From contig JAFZKP010000050.1 in the NCBI GenBank assembly GCA_017553625.1, forward strand, positions 1 to 64,000: a DNA stretch of 64,000 nt, written 5' to 3'. Below the pieces are notes generated by a model. The model was not told the origin of the DNA. It did no database searches and was given only the letters and a program-made list of their open reading frames with translations. Each line of letters begins with the position of its first letter. Positions within the stretch are counted from its first letter, which is position 1. This document shows positions 42,962 to 51,025 of this stretch, piece by piece. Source of the stretch: Bacteroidales bacterium. Lineage in GTDB: Bacteria > Bacteroidota > Bacteroidia > Bacteroidales > F082. The translations under genes and the position numbers were made by a program.

Positions 42962-44593
42962 ATGAATCGCAGTATGAAATACATTGTTTTGTCTATGTTT
43001 TTCCTGATAGCAGGTCTTGGTGCAAACGCACAGAAGAATGATGTTTTTGGCTTGGCTGAGAAACGATGTCCGATGTTGCCGAAAGGTTTGCTTGAGGCCG
43101 TCGCATTCACAAACACGCAATGCCATCATCTCACTGACGCCGATTACAAGATGCCTGCCGACGACCCGACCGCCATGCCTCGCGCATACGGTATGATGGG
43201 CTTGGTGAGGGACGGCAAGGGCTGTTTCAGGGAGAATCTCAAGACTGTGTCGGAGCTGTCAGGTTTTACTGAGCAAGAGATTGTGGATGACCCAGCTGTC
43301 AACGTGCTTGCATACGCCAAAGCATGCGAGAAAGTCGCGTTTCGTATGGGTGTCAAATCGAAAGACGCCGAGGACTGGATGCCGGTCATTATGGAGCTGT
43401 CGGAACTCCCCATGAATGGGAAAAAAGACGAGCTGCCGATGAAGATGATGCTTTATTCGGTTTACGACCATCTGGGTTCGGACCTCAAAGCGCTTTTTGG
43501 CGATGATTATGGCGTTCTTTCGGGTGCCAACGTCTCGCTGACCAAGGAAACAGACTATCCCAACGCCATTTGGATTCCTGCACCAGAATGCAATTGGAGT
43601 GAGCGCACCAAGGTTGTTAGCGCGGTGGTGATTCATTATACAGAAGGCTCATACGCTGGATGCATCAGCTGGTTTCAGAACTGCGAGGCCGAGGTGTCGG
43701 CACATTATGTTGTTCGCTCGTACGACGGGCAGGTGACGCAGATGGTGCGCGAGAAAGACAAGGCGTGGCATGTAGGCAGCGCCAACGGCTATACCATCGG
43801 CGTTGAGCATGAAGCATACGGCGACATTATCAGTTTTTTTACACAGGCGATGTATCAATCGTCGGCTGATTTGATGCGAAATATCTGTTCTCGTTATGAG
43901 AATATTTTTGCTTATCGTACTTTCTGCACCGACACTCTCGACGACGGTACGGCTCTCGACTCGGGCCTGCATAACCTTGGCGGAGAGGGTGCTTGCATAC
44001 AGATACGCGGGCATCAGCATTATCCCGACCAGACGCATACCGACCCGGGACCGTATTGGAACTGGAATTATTATTACAAGCTTATAAATAATGATGATAA
44101 TCAGGTGGAGTTTTTGGGCGGTCCTGGAATCGAAGAGGGCGACTTGATTCATCAGGATTATACTGACGACGAGCGTAAGATATGGGTGATTCAAAGCGAT
44201 GATGAGTCGTGGATTACACTTGATTTTTCATATTTTGAACTGGAAGAGGATTATGATTTTCTTTGGATTTATGACGGCGACAATGTTTTTGCGCCGCAGT
44301 TGGGGCGTTGGAACACAGAAAGTCCTGGCACGGTGACGTCTTCAGGCAATGCCTTGTGCGTGGAGTTCCGTTCAGATTGCGCCACTACGGCTGGCGGATG
44401 GAAAGCACATTGGATGGTGAATCATATTGCTGAAGTTGATGAAGTCCAAGACTTGGAAAAAGAGGGTTGTAAGATTGCGTTTTTTGACATTTTCGGAAGA
44501 AGAGTGCCAGAAAGTGAGATGAGGGAAGGGGTTTATATTATAAGATATACGATGAGCGACGGTAGGGTGTTGGTAAGGAAAGAGTTGAGGTGA
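42962..44593 (+). CDS. Secreted N-acetylmuramoyl-L-alanine amidase with CUB-like and T9SS-like domains
   Basis: A 543-residue exported protein with signal peptide ending ANAQ. An N-terminal helical domain is followed by an Amidase_2 domain (about residues 200-370) with zinc ligands in VIHYTEGSYAG and GHQHYPDQTHTDPGPYW, which would cut the MurNAc-L-Ala bond of peptidoglycan. Next is a CUB-like domain (about 375-480: SWITLDFSYFELE, DFLWIYDGDN, LCVEFRSD, GWKAHW). The C-terminus has FFDIFGRRVPES and GVYIIRYTMSDGRVLVRK, a T9SS-type end. It is probably secreted and surface-bound, acting on foreign or dietary bacteria or on wall fragments, which is inference. The ATG at 42962 follows the promoter. 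Confidence 0.88.
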   Translation: MNRSMKYIVLSMFFLIAGLGANAQKNDVFGLAEKRCPMLPKGLLEAVAFTNTQCHHLTDADYKMPADDPTAMPRAYGMMGLVRDGKGCFRENLKTVSELSGFTEQEIVDDPAVNVLAYAKACEKVAFRMGVKSKDAEDWMPVIMELSELPMNGKKDELPMKMMLYSVYDHLGSDLKALFGDDYGVLSGANVSLTKETDYPNAIWIPAPECNWSERTKVVSAVVIHYTEGSYAGCISWFQNCEAEVSAHYVVRSYDGQVTQMVREKDKAWHVGSANGYTIGVEHEAYGDIISFFTQAMYQSSADLMRNICSRYENIFAYRTFCTDTLDDGTALDSGLHNLGGEGACIQIRGHQHYPDQTHTDPGPYWNWNYYYKLINNDDNQVEFLGGPGIEEGDLIHQDYTDDERKIWVIQSDDESWITLDFSYFELEEDYDFLWIYDGDNVFAPQLGRWNTESPGTVTSSGNALCVEFRSDCATTAGGWKAHWMVNHIAEVDEVQDLEKEGCKIAFFDIFGRRVPESEMREGVYIIRYTMSDGRVLVRKELR

Positions 44594-44621
44594 AAATAAT
44601 TGACAAAATCTAATTTTTTTG

Positions 44622-44629
44622 TATTTTTG
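44622..44629 (+). promoter_or_regulatory. EamA gene promoter, -7 TATTTTTG
   Basis: TAnnTTTG match ending seven bases before the ATG at 44637, so the transcript has a leader of only about three or four bases. Confidence 0.65.
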
Positions 44630-44636
44630 CAGCCGT

Positions 44637-45581
44637 ATGATATATCTGGTTTTAGCGATAGTTTTTTCGACGGGCGTGTTCGTCGCGATGCGGCTTTTTG
44701 AGCGCTTTAGGCTTGACAACCATCAGGCTTTGATGTGGAACTATGTGTTTGCATCAGCTACAGGATTTATTGTCTGCGAGCGTTATGAAACCATTCCGCA
44801 ACTGGTTGCCGAGCCGTGGTTTGGGCTGTCGATTCTGACCGGATTCTGGTTCATTTTCACCTACCTGCTGATGACCGCCTCCACGCAGCGGTCGGGTGTG
44901 ACGGTGACGTCGCTGTCAAGTAAATTGTCGGTGGTTTTGCCCACCTTGGCGGGGGTTGTTATGTTTAGTGAGACGTTGAATTTCGTGGCGACGATGGGAA
45001 TCGTTTTGGCATTGGTGGCGCTGGTTCTCGTTGTCGGAGGACGAAACCCCCAATCAATCCGGGGTAGAGATGCGAATCGCATCTCAAAGGAAGGAGACGT
45101 GATGAGTCGCGTCTGTACAGAGGAAAATAAAAGCGGGAAAGGGAATAATTGGATAATCGCATTGTTGCCGGTTTTCATATTTTTCGGCACAGGCACCGGC
45201 GATATCCTGATGAAGGTCACGGAGCAGCAGCATACAGGCGGAGACATGGGTTTCATGATTGCGTTCATCTATTTTGTGGCGTTGATTTTTGGAATTATCA
45301 TCGTCGTTTACGATATTATTCGAGGCAAATCGAAATGGCAGTGGAAGAGTGCCGCAGGAGGCATAATGCTTGGCGTAATCAATTATTTCTCAACGTTTTG
45401 CGTGTATAACTCCATGCGCTGTTTCGACAACGTGGTGCTGTTCCCGATTTACAACATCGGGGTGGTTAGTTTAACCGCGTTGACAGGATGGCTTCTCTTC
45501 AAGGAAAAGCTGACATGGAAGAACTATCTCGGCTTGGGAATCGCGATAATAGCAGTGATTTTGATAACCTTCAAACCATGA
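44637..45581 (+). CDS. EamA-family (DMT superfamily) permease
   Basis: A 314-residue inner-membrane protein with about ten hydrophobic segments in two EamA-like halves, for example MIYLVLAIVFSTGVFVAM and LGLGIAIIAVILITF. DMT carriers export or import small metabolites; the substrate is unknown. The ATG at 44637 is preferred over a TTG at 44619, which overlaps the promoter. The loop between the halves (about residues 142-172) is enlarged by two in-frame palindromic repeats encoding SIRGRDANRISK and DVMSRVCTEENKS, a basic polar stretch that fits a cytosolic loop. Confidence 0.83.
   Translation: MIYLVLAIVFSTGVFVAMRLFERFRLDNHQALMWNYVFASATGFIVCERYETIPQLVAEPWFGLSILTGFWFIFTYLLMTASTQRSGVTVTSLSSKLSVVLPTLAGVVMFSETLNFVATMGIVLALVALVLVVGGRNPQSIRGRDANRISKEGDVMSRVCTEENKSGKGNNWIIALLPVFIFFGTGTGDILMKVTEQQHTGGDMGFMIAFIYFVALIFGIIIVVYDIIRGKSKWQWKSAAGGIMLGVINYFSTFCVYNSMRCFDNVVLFPIYNIGVVSLTALTGWLLFKEKLTWKNYLGLGIAIIAVILITFKP
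45064..45118. repeat. Two adjacent dispersed palindromes inside the EamA gene
   Basis: First copy: arms GAGATGCGA (45067-45075) and TCGCATCTC (45077-45085). Second copy: arms GAGACG and CGTCTG around GTGATGAGTCG (45094-45116). Together they add about 18 codons in frame between the two EamA halves. Confidence 0.75.
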
Positions 45582-45591
45582 TTTTTGAAAG

Positions 45592-46173
45592 ATGAAGAAG
45601 AAGTTCGAGATTGAAGTGCCTGGCGGAGCGACGAAAGTGCTGCTTCACACCTGTTGCGCGCCGTGTTCCTCTGCAATTATCGAATGTCTGATGCGGCACG
45701 GAATAACACCTACTATATATTATAGCAACCCGAACATCTTTCCTTTAGAGGAGTATGAGATTCGAAAAAACGAGTGCACGCGTTATGCAAAATCGCTCGG
45801 TTTGGAGATTATTGACGACGACTACGACCATGAAAAATGGCGTTGTGAAATGGTTGGTATGGAAGACGAGCCGGAGAGGGGAGGACGTTGTCTTAAATGT
45901 TTCAAATACAGACTGTTACGAGCTGCAAAATATGCACACGAACACGATTTTTCTGTCATCACGACGACGCTTGCCTCGAGCCGTTGGAAGAGTCTCGAAC
46001 AAATCGAGGAAGCCGGAAAATTTGCCGTCTCATTTTATCCTGATGTGACGTTTTGGGCGCAGAATTGGCGCAAGGGCGGACTGAGCGAGCGAAGGCTTGA
46101 AATCATCAGGGAATACGGCTTTTACAACCAGAAATATTGTGGTTGTGAGTTTTCAATGAGGAACCAAAAATAA
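45592..46173 (+). CDS. queH: Epoxyqueuosine reductase QueH
   Basis: A 193-residue enzyme for the last step of queuosine synthesis in tRNA anticodons, reducing epoxyqueuosine. It is the cobalamin-independent type. Conserved cysteine motifs are LLHTCCAPCSS near the N-terminus, GRCLKCFKYRL in the middle and KYCGCEFS at the end, which bind an iron-sulfur cluster and another metal. IYYSNPNIFPLEEYEIRKNE is also diagnostic. It starts ten bases after the permease stop and may be co-transcribed with it; if so, the permease might carry a queuosine precursor, which is speculative. Confidence 0.93.
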   Translation: MKKKFEIEVPGGATKVLLHTCCAPCSSAIIECLMRHGITPTIYYSNPNIFPLEEYEIRKNECTRYAKSLGLEIIDDDYDHEKWRCEMVGMEDEPERGGRCLKCFKYRLLRAAKYAHEHDFSVITTTLASSRWKSLEQIEEAGKFAVSFYPDVTFWAQNWRKGGLSERRLEIIREYGFYNQKYCGCEFSMRNQK

Positions 46174-46209
46174 TTTTTCATTAATATTTTTTTATATAAA
46201 AATGATTCG

Positions 46210-46217
46210 TATATTTG
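46210..46217 (+). promoter_or_regulatory. hyd operon promoter, -7 TATATTTG
   Basis: TAnnTTTG match about 70 bases upstream of the first ATG (46290), with an AT-rich -33 region. It would drive the four-gene hydrogenase operon. Confidence 0.6.
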
Positions 46218-46289
46218 CCAAACGTTTAAATCAGTGGGAAATATTGAAGAAATATTCATAATTCATTCATTAACATAATTTTACAAAAT

Positions 46290-46679
46290 ATGGCAAAAGT
46301 AAAATCATTGGCAGAATTGAAGGCTATGAGAGAGAAATTACAGTCAAATCTCGACCTTCGTGAAAAGAGCAACAACCCTGACTCAATGGTTCAGGTGAAA
46401 GTCGCTATGGCAACCTGCGGTATCGCCGCCGGTGCAAAACAGGTGATGGAACACATGATGGAGAAAGCCGACCAGCTGAAACTCAGCGTCGTTTTTACTC
46501 AGACAGGCTGCATGGGCTACTGCCACGCAGAACCTACCATCGAGGTTAAGGTTCCTGGCAAAGACCCGATCGTCTTCGGTCACGTTGACAACAAACGCGC
46601 CGACGAAATTCTCGAGAAGTATGTCATGAACAACGAACTCGTTGAAGGCATCATCCCGGTGAACTATGAGAAAATCTAA
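46290..46679 (+). CDS. Thioredoxin-like [2Fe-2S] ferredoxin of the hydrogenase operon
   Basis: A 129-residue protein with the thioredoxin-like [2Fe-2S] fold. Cysteines lie in VAMATCGIAAGA and in FTQTGCMGYCHAEP, the spacing of this family (also the N-terminal domain of HydB). Proteins like this accompany HydABC in Thermotoga and clostridia, where they may shuttle electrons or serve assembly. It is the first gene of the operon and precedes hydB by 28 bases. Confidence 0.88.
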   Translation: MAKVKSLAELKAMREKLQSNLDLREKSNNPDSMVQVKVAMATCGIAAGAKQVMEHMMEKADQLKLSVVFTQTGCMGYCHAEPTIEVKVPGKDPIVFGHVDNKRADEILEKYVMNNELVEGIIPVNYEKI

Positions 46680-46707
46680 TCATTCATTCTAAATTGGAGG
46701 ACTTTAT

Positions 46708-48522
46708 ATGACAAAAATCAAAACGCACGTGCTTTGCTGCGGTGGTACCGGATGTAAGGCATCTGCAAGTGATGAGATCATTGCAACCTTTGAAAGAATC
46801 CTGAAGGAAAAAGGTTTGCAAGATGAAGTTCAGGTCATCAGAACAGGCTGCTTCGGCTTCTGCGAGAAGGGCCCTATCGTGAAGATGCTCCCTGACAACA
46901 CATTCTACACACAGGTAAAGCCTGAAGATGTCGAGAAAATCATCAACGAGCACATCATCAAAGGTCGTAAGGTCACAGACCTTCTCTACCTTGATCCGGA
47001 AAACAAACAGCATGTCGCCGACTCAAAGCACATGGGTTTCTACAAGAAACAGCTCCGTATAGCTTTGCGTAACTGCGGTTTCATCAACCCAGAGGATATC
47101 GACGAGTACATCTCACGCGGTGGTTATGAGGCTATCGCCAAGGTTCTCGGCGAGATGACACCTCAGCAGGTCATCGACGAAATCACCAAGTCAGGTCTCC
47201 GTGGCCGTGGCGGCGCGGGCTTCCCGACAGGTGTGAAATGGGGTCTCTGCGCAAAGAACAAGGCCGACCAGAAATACGTCATCTGCAACGCTGACGAAGG
47301 CGACCCGGGCGCGTTCATGGACCGTTCAATCATGGAAGGTGACCCGAACTCAATCATCGAGGCTATGGCTATCTGCGGATACGCTATCGGCGCTACAAAG
47401 GGTCTCGTCTATATCCGTGCTGAATACCCATTGGCAATCCACCGTTTGCAGGTTGCTATCGCTCAGGCTCGTGAATACGGCCTCCTCGGCGACGACATCC
47501 TCGGAAGCGGCTTCAACTTCGATATCGAGCTCCGCTACGGCGCCGGCGCATTCGTCTGCGGTGAAGAGACAGCTCTTATCCACTCAATGGAAGGCAAACG
47601 TGGTGAACCTACTTTGAAACCACCATTCCCGGCTGTTTCAGGTTACATGGCAAAACCATCTAACGTTAACAACGTCGAGACATTCGCCAACATCCCGATC
47701 ATCATCACCAAGGGCGCTGACTGGTTCGCATCAATCGGTTCAGAGAAGTCAAAAGGTACAAAGGTGTTCGCATTGGCAGGTCAGATCAACAACGTCGGTT
47801 TGATTGAGGTCCCTATGGGAACAACACTCCGCGACATCATCTACGAAATCGGTGGTGGTATCAAGGGTGGCCGTAAGTTCAAAGCTGTTCAGACTGGTGG
47901 TCCTTCAGGCGGCTGCTTGACAGAGAAACACCTCGACACAGCTATCGACTACGATTCATTGATGGCTGCCGGCTCAATGATGGGTTCAGGCGGTATGGTC
48001 GTTATGGACGACACATCATGTATGGTTGCTATCGCTAAGTTCTACCTCGAGTTCACATGCGAAGAGAGCTGCGGTAAATGCTCACCATGCCGTATCGGTA
48101 ACAAGAGAATGCTCGAAATCCTCAACAAGATCACAGAAGGCAACGGAACAATGGACGACCTCCAGGAGCTCCGCAACCTCGCAGCTGTTATCAAAGACAC
48201 AGCATTGTGCGGCCTTGGTCAGACATCACCAAACCCGGTTCTGTCAACACTCGACAACTTCTGGGATGAATACGTTGAGCACGTCGTCGACAAGAAGTGC
48301 CGCGCTGGTGTCTGCAAGAAACTCATGAACTACGTCATCGACAAAGATAAATGTATCGGCTGCGGCAAGTGCGCCAAGAACTGCCCTGCAGAAGCTATCT
48401 CGAAGACTAACTACATCGCCGAAGGTCACAAGCTTCCTTCAATGGAAATCGACACAACGAAGTGTATCAAGTGCGGTGCATGTATGAGCGGATGTAAATT
48501 TGATGCTATTTCTATCAAATAA
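46708..48522 (+). CDS. hydB: NAD-linked [FeFe]-hydrogenase subunit B (NuoF-like, flavin and NAD binding)
   Basis: A 604-residue diaphorase subunit. Domains in order: thioredoxin-like [2Fe-2S] (CCGGTGCKAS, RTGCFGFCEKGP), the NuoF flavin/NAD domain from about 120 (GRGGAGFPTGVKWG, CNADEGDPGAFMDR), a SLBB region, the [4Fe-4S] motif ESCGKCSPCRIGN, and two C-terminal ferredoxin clusters (CIGCGKCAKNCPAEA, CIKCGACMSGCKFDA). It transfers electrons between NADH and the HydA/ferredoxin side, probably with electron bifurcation as in Thermotoga HydABC. A clear GGAGG lies about nine bases before the ATG, rare in this phylum. Confidence 0.95.
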   Translation: MTKIKTHVLCCGGTGCKASASDEIIATFERILKEKGLQDEVQVIRTGCFGFCEKGPIVKMLPDNTFYTQVKPEDVEKIINEHIIKGRKVTDLLYLDPENKQHVADSKHMGFYKKQLRIALRNCGFINPEDIDEYISRGGYEAIAKVLGEMTPQQVIDEITKSGLRGRGGAGFPTGVKWGLCAKNKADQKYVICNADEGDPGAFMDRSIMEGDPNSIIEAMAICGYAIGATKGLVYIRAEYPLAIHRLQVAIAQAREYGLLGDDILGSGFNFDIELRYGAGAFVCGEETALIHSMEGKRGEPTLKPPFPAVSGYMAKPSNVNNVETFANIPIIITKGADWFASIGSEKSKGTKVFALAGQINNVGLIEVPMGTTLRDIIYEIGGGIKGGRKFKAVQTGGPSGGCLTEKHLDTAIDYDSLMAAGSMMGSGGMVVMDDTSCMVAIAKFYLEFTCEESCGKCSPCRIGNKRMLEILNKITEGNGTMDDLQELRNLAAVIKDTALCGLGQTSPNPVLSTLDNFWDEYVEHVVDKKCRAGVCKKLMNYVIDKDKCIGCGKCAKNCPAEAISKTNYIAEGHKLPSMEIDTTKCIKCGACMSGCKFDAISIK

Positions 48523-48540
48523 ATAGAGGAGGAGAAAGAT

Positions 48541-50328
48541 ATGATTAATGTAACAATAGATAACAAACAGATTCAGGTCGCAGAAGGCACAACAATTTTG
48601 AAAGCTGCCCGTCAGGCCGGTATTCATATTCCTACCCTCTGCTATTTCGAGTTGGCAGGAATGAACTTTGAGAACAAACCAGGTGGATGCCGTGTTTGCG
48701 TTGTCGAGATCACAAAAGATTTCAACGGCAAACCACGTCGTAACCTCGCCCCGGCTTGCGCAACAGACTGCGTCGAGGGTATGGAAGTGTTGACACACAG
48801 CGCACGCGTCATCAACGCACGCCGCACAGTGGTCGAGCTTATCCTTTCTGACCACCCGACAGACTGCTTGACATGCGCCAAGTCAGGTCAGTGCGAACTC
48901 CAGAAGCTCGCTCAGAACCTCGGTATCCGCGACATCCCATTCAAGGGTGAGCAGTCGACATACCGCAAGGATATGTCACCTTCAATCGTCCGCGACATCG
49001 ACAAATGTATCATGTGCCGCCGCTGCGAGAACGTATGTAACAACATCCAGACAGTCGGTGCTTTGAGCGCTGTGAACCGTGGCTTCCAGGCCGTCGTCGC
49101 TCCAGCTTTCGAGCAAGACCTCATGGATTCACCATGCGTCATGTGCGGTCAGTGCGTCCAGGTTTGCCCTGTCGGCGCTTTGAGCGAAGTTGACGACACA
49201 CGTAACGTGATGGCAGCTATCAACAATCCTAAGAAGACCGTCATCGTGAACACAGCTCCTGCAACACGTGTCGCTCTCGGCGAAGAGTTCGGCATGCCTG
49301 CAGGTACCATCGTCACAGGCCAGATGGCAGCAGCATTGCGCCGCCTCGGCTTCGACTATGTGTTCGATACAGACTTCACCGCTGACTTAACCATCATGGA
49401 AGAAGGTACAGAGCTCCTCGGCCGTATCAAGAAGTTCATGGCAGGCGACAAATCAGTGCGTCTCCCTATCTTGACATCATGCTGCCCAGGTTGGGTCAAC
49501 TTCTTCGAGCACAACTTCCCGGATATGCTTGACGTTCCTTCAACAGCCAAGTCACCTATGCAGATGTTCGGCGCTGTTGCTAAGAACTACTGGGCAGAGA
49601 AGATGGGCATCAAGAGAGAAGACCTCGTCGTCGTTTCTATCATGCCTTGCTTGGCAAAGAAATACGAAAGCAAACGTAAAGAGTTCTACAAAGACGGTAA
49701 CCCAGATATCGACTACGTCCTTTCAACACGTGAGTTGGCTCGCTTGATCAAGCAGTTCAACCTCGATCTTAAGGACATGCCATCAGAGGATTACGATGAT
49801 CCGCTCGGCGAGTCAACAGGTGCTGCTGTCATCTTCGGTGCAACAGGTGGTGTTATCGAGGCTGCTGTCCGTACAGCATACGAGGTGTTCACCGGCAAAC
49901 CGTTGCCAAAGATTGACTTTACAGAACTCCGTGGTATGGACGGTATTCGTGACGCTTGGGTTGACTTTGCAGGCACCCCAATCCACATCGGTATCGCTCA
50001 CGGTCTGGCAAATGCCCGCAAGCTCCTCGAAAGAGTTCGCGAAGGCAAAGAGCAGTTCCACGCTATCGAAGTCATGGCTTGCCCAGGCGGTTGCGTCGGT
50101 GGAGCTGGTCAGCCATATCACCATGGCAACAGTGAAATCATCAAGAAACGTACAGAGGCTATCTATCGTGAAGACCTCGGCAAACCGATCCGTAAGTCAC
50201 ACGAGAATCCTTCAATCAAGAAGATTTACGCTGAGTACTTTGGTGAACCATGCGGCCACAAGTCACATGAACTGCTGCATACACACTATTTCGACAAGTC
50301 AGAACATGTTGAGATTAGCGAAAAATAA
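48541..50328 (+). CDS. hydA: [FeFe]-hydrogenase catalytic subunit A
   Basis: The 595-residue catalytic subunit that reduces protons to hydrogen or oxidises hydrogen. It has an N-terminal [2Fe-2S] domain (Cys34, 50, 53, 73), a His-ligated [4Fe-4S] cluster (DHPTDCLTCAKSGQCEL), two [4Fe-4S] clusters (CIMCRRCENVC, CVMCGQCVQVCP) and a complete H-cluster domain: LTSCCPGWV (Cys314-315), SIMPCLAKK (Cys370) and EVMACPGGCVGGAGQP (Cys514 and 518). The C-terminal small-subunit helix region follows. The proton-transfer Cys314 is present, unlike in the sensor-like protein at 38774-40126. A strong GAGGAGG lies before its ATG. Confidence 0.96.
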   Translation: MINVTIDNKQIQVAEGTTILKAARQAGIHIPTLCYFELAGMNFENKPGGCRVCVVEITKDFNGKPRRNLAPACATDCVEGMEVLTHSARVINARRTVVELILSDHPTDCLTCAKSGQCELQKLAQNLGIRDIPFKGEQSTYRKDMSPSIVRDIDKCIMCRRCENVCNNIQTVGALSAVNRGFQAVVAPAFEQDLMDSPCVMCGQCVQVCPVGALSEVDDTRNVMAAINNPKKTVIVNTAPATRVALGEEFGMPAGTIVTGQMAAALRRLGFDYVFDTDFTADLTIMEEGTELLGRIKKFMAGDKSVRLPILTSCCPGWVNFFEHNFPDMLDVPSTAKSPMQMFGAVAKNYWAEKMGIKREDLVVVSIMPCLAKKYESKRKEFYKDGNPDIDYVLSTRELARLIKQFNLDLKDMPSEDYDDPLGESTGAAVIFGATGGVIEAAVRTAYEVFTGKPLPKIDFTELRGMDGIRDAWVDFAGTPIHIGIAHGLANARKLLERVREGKEQFHAIEVMACPGGCVGGAGQPYHHGNSEIIKKRTEAIYREDLGKPIRKSHENPSIKKIYAEYFGEPCGHKSHELLHTHYFDKSEHVEISEK

Positions 50329-50355
50329 TTGTTGGAAAATTAAAAATTGAATATT

Positions 50356-50835
50356 ATGGCAGTTATTAAATTATCAGAAGATAAAATCAAATTCATCAAG
50401 GACGTTTGCAAATCGTTCCGTAATGATGGTGGCGAAGTTATCAACGTGCTTCACAAGGTTCAGGGTGAGTACGGCTACCTCTCAGCAGAAGTTCAGGAAC
50501 TTGTCGCTAAGGAGTTAAACATCCCTGTATCAAGAGTTTACGGTATCGTTTCATTCTATTCGTTCTTCACCATGACTCCAAAGGGCAAACACCCGATTTC
50601 AGTTTGCTTGGGTACAGCCTGCTACGTGCGTGGTGCTGAGAAGGTTTTGGATGAGTTGAAACGTCAGCTCGGCGTTGAAGTTGGTGGCACAACACCTGAC
50701 GGAAAGTTCTCATTGAACTGCCTCCGTTGCGTTGGCGCTTGCGGTCTTGCTCCAGTCGCTATGATTGGTGACAAGGTCTATGGCCGTTTGACACCGGACA
50801 AAGTCAAAGAAGTTTTGGCTGAATATAACGATTAA
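50356..50835 (+). CDS. hydC: NAD-linked [FeFe]-hydrogenase subunit C (NuoE-like)
   Basis: A 159-residue [2Fe-2S] subunit homologous to NuoE. An N-terminal helical bundle (HKVQGEYGYLSAEVQE) is followed by the thioredoxin-like fold with ligands in CLGTACYVRGA and NCLRCVGACGLAP. It completes the HydABC trimer. The ATG at 50356 (MAVIKLSED) is preferred over one three codons earlier. It lies 27 bases after hydA and is followed by two dispersed palindromes. Confidence 0.94.
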   Translation: MAVIKLSEDKIKFIKDVCKSFRNDGGEVINVLHKVQGEYGYLSAEVQELVAKELNIPVSRVYGIVSFYSFFTMTPKGKHPISVCLGTACYVRGAEKVLDELKRQLGVEVGGTTPDGKFSLNCLRCVGACGLAPVAMIGDKVYGRLTPDKVKEVLAEYND

Positions 50836-50840
50836 TTTTG

Positions 50841-50870
50841 GTAGGGGCGAATCATCATTCGCCCTATACC
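50841..50870. repeat. Dispersed palindrome (GGGCGAAT type)
   Basis: Arms GGGCGAAT (50845-50852) and ATTCGCCC (50857-50864), preceded by GTAGG. Same element as 41065-41084. It lies six bases after the hydC stop. Confidence 0.75.
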
Positions 50871-50886
50871 TTATTAATTAATATAT

Positions 50887-50923
50887 GTAGAGACGTGCCA
50901 TGGCGCGTCTCTACGTGTTTTTT
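50887..50923. terminator. Palindromic repeat, probable terminator of the hyd operon
   Basis: Arms GTAGAGACGTGCCA and TGGCGCGTCTCTAC (50887-50914), one wobble pair, followed by GTGTTTTTTT. It combines the dispersed-repeat sequence with terminator form. Confidence 0.8.
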
Positions 50924-50932
50924 TATATGGTG

Positions 50933-50997
50933 TTCGGTGAATAAATCGGCTATTCGCCGAAAAATTTTCGGTGATTGGGTTGATTATTTGCCGAAAA
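50933..50997. promoter_or_regulatory. Two tandem palindromic operator-like sites before the Fic gene
   Basis: Unit 1 (50933-50963) and unit 2 (50967-50997), each 31 bp, begin TTCGGTGA and end GCCGAAAA; the ends are inverted repeats of each other. The units are 34 bp apart and lie directly upstream of the -7 box at 51002. They look like operators for a dimeric repressor, possibly the Fic protein itself through its C-terminal winged helix. Confidence 0.6.
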
Positions 50998-51001
50998 TAT
51001 T

Positions 51002-51009
51002 TATTTTTG
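51002..51009 (+). promoter_or_regulatory. Fic gene promoter, -7 TATTTTTG
   Basis: TAnnTTTG match 17 bases before the ATG at 51026, overlapping the downstream edge of the operator-like sites. Confidence 0.65.
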
Positions 51010-51025
51010 CAAAAAATTTGAAATT

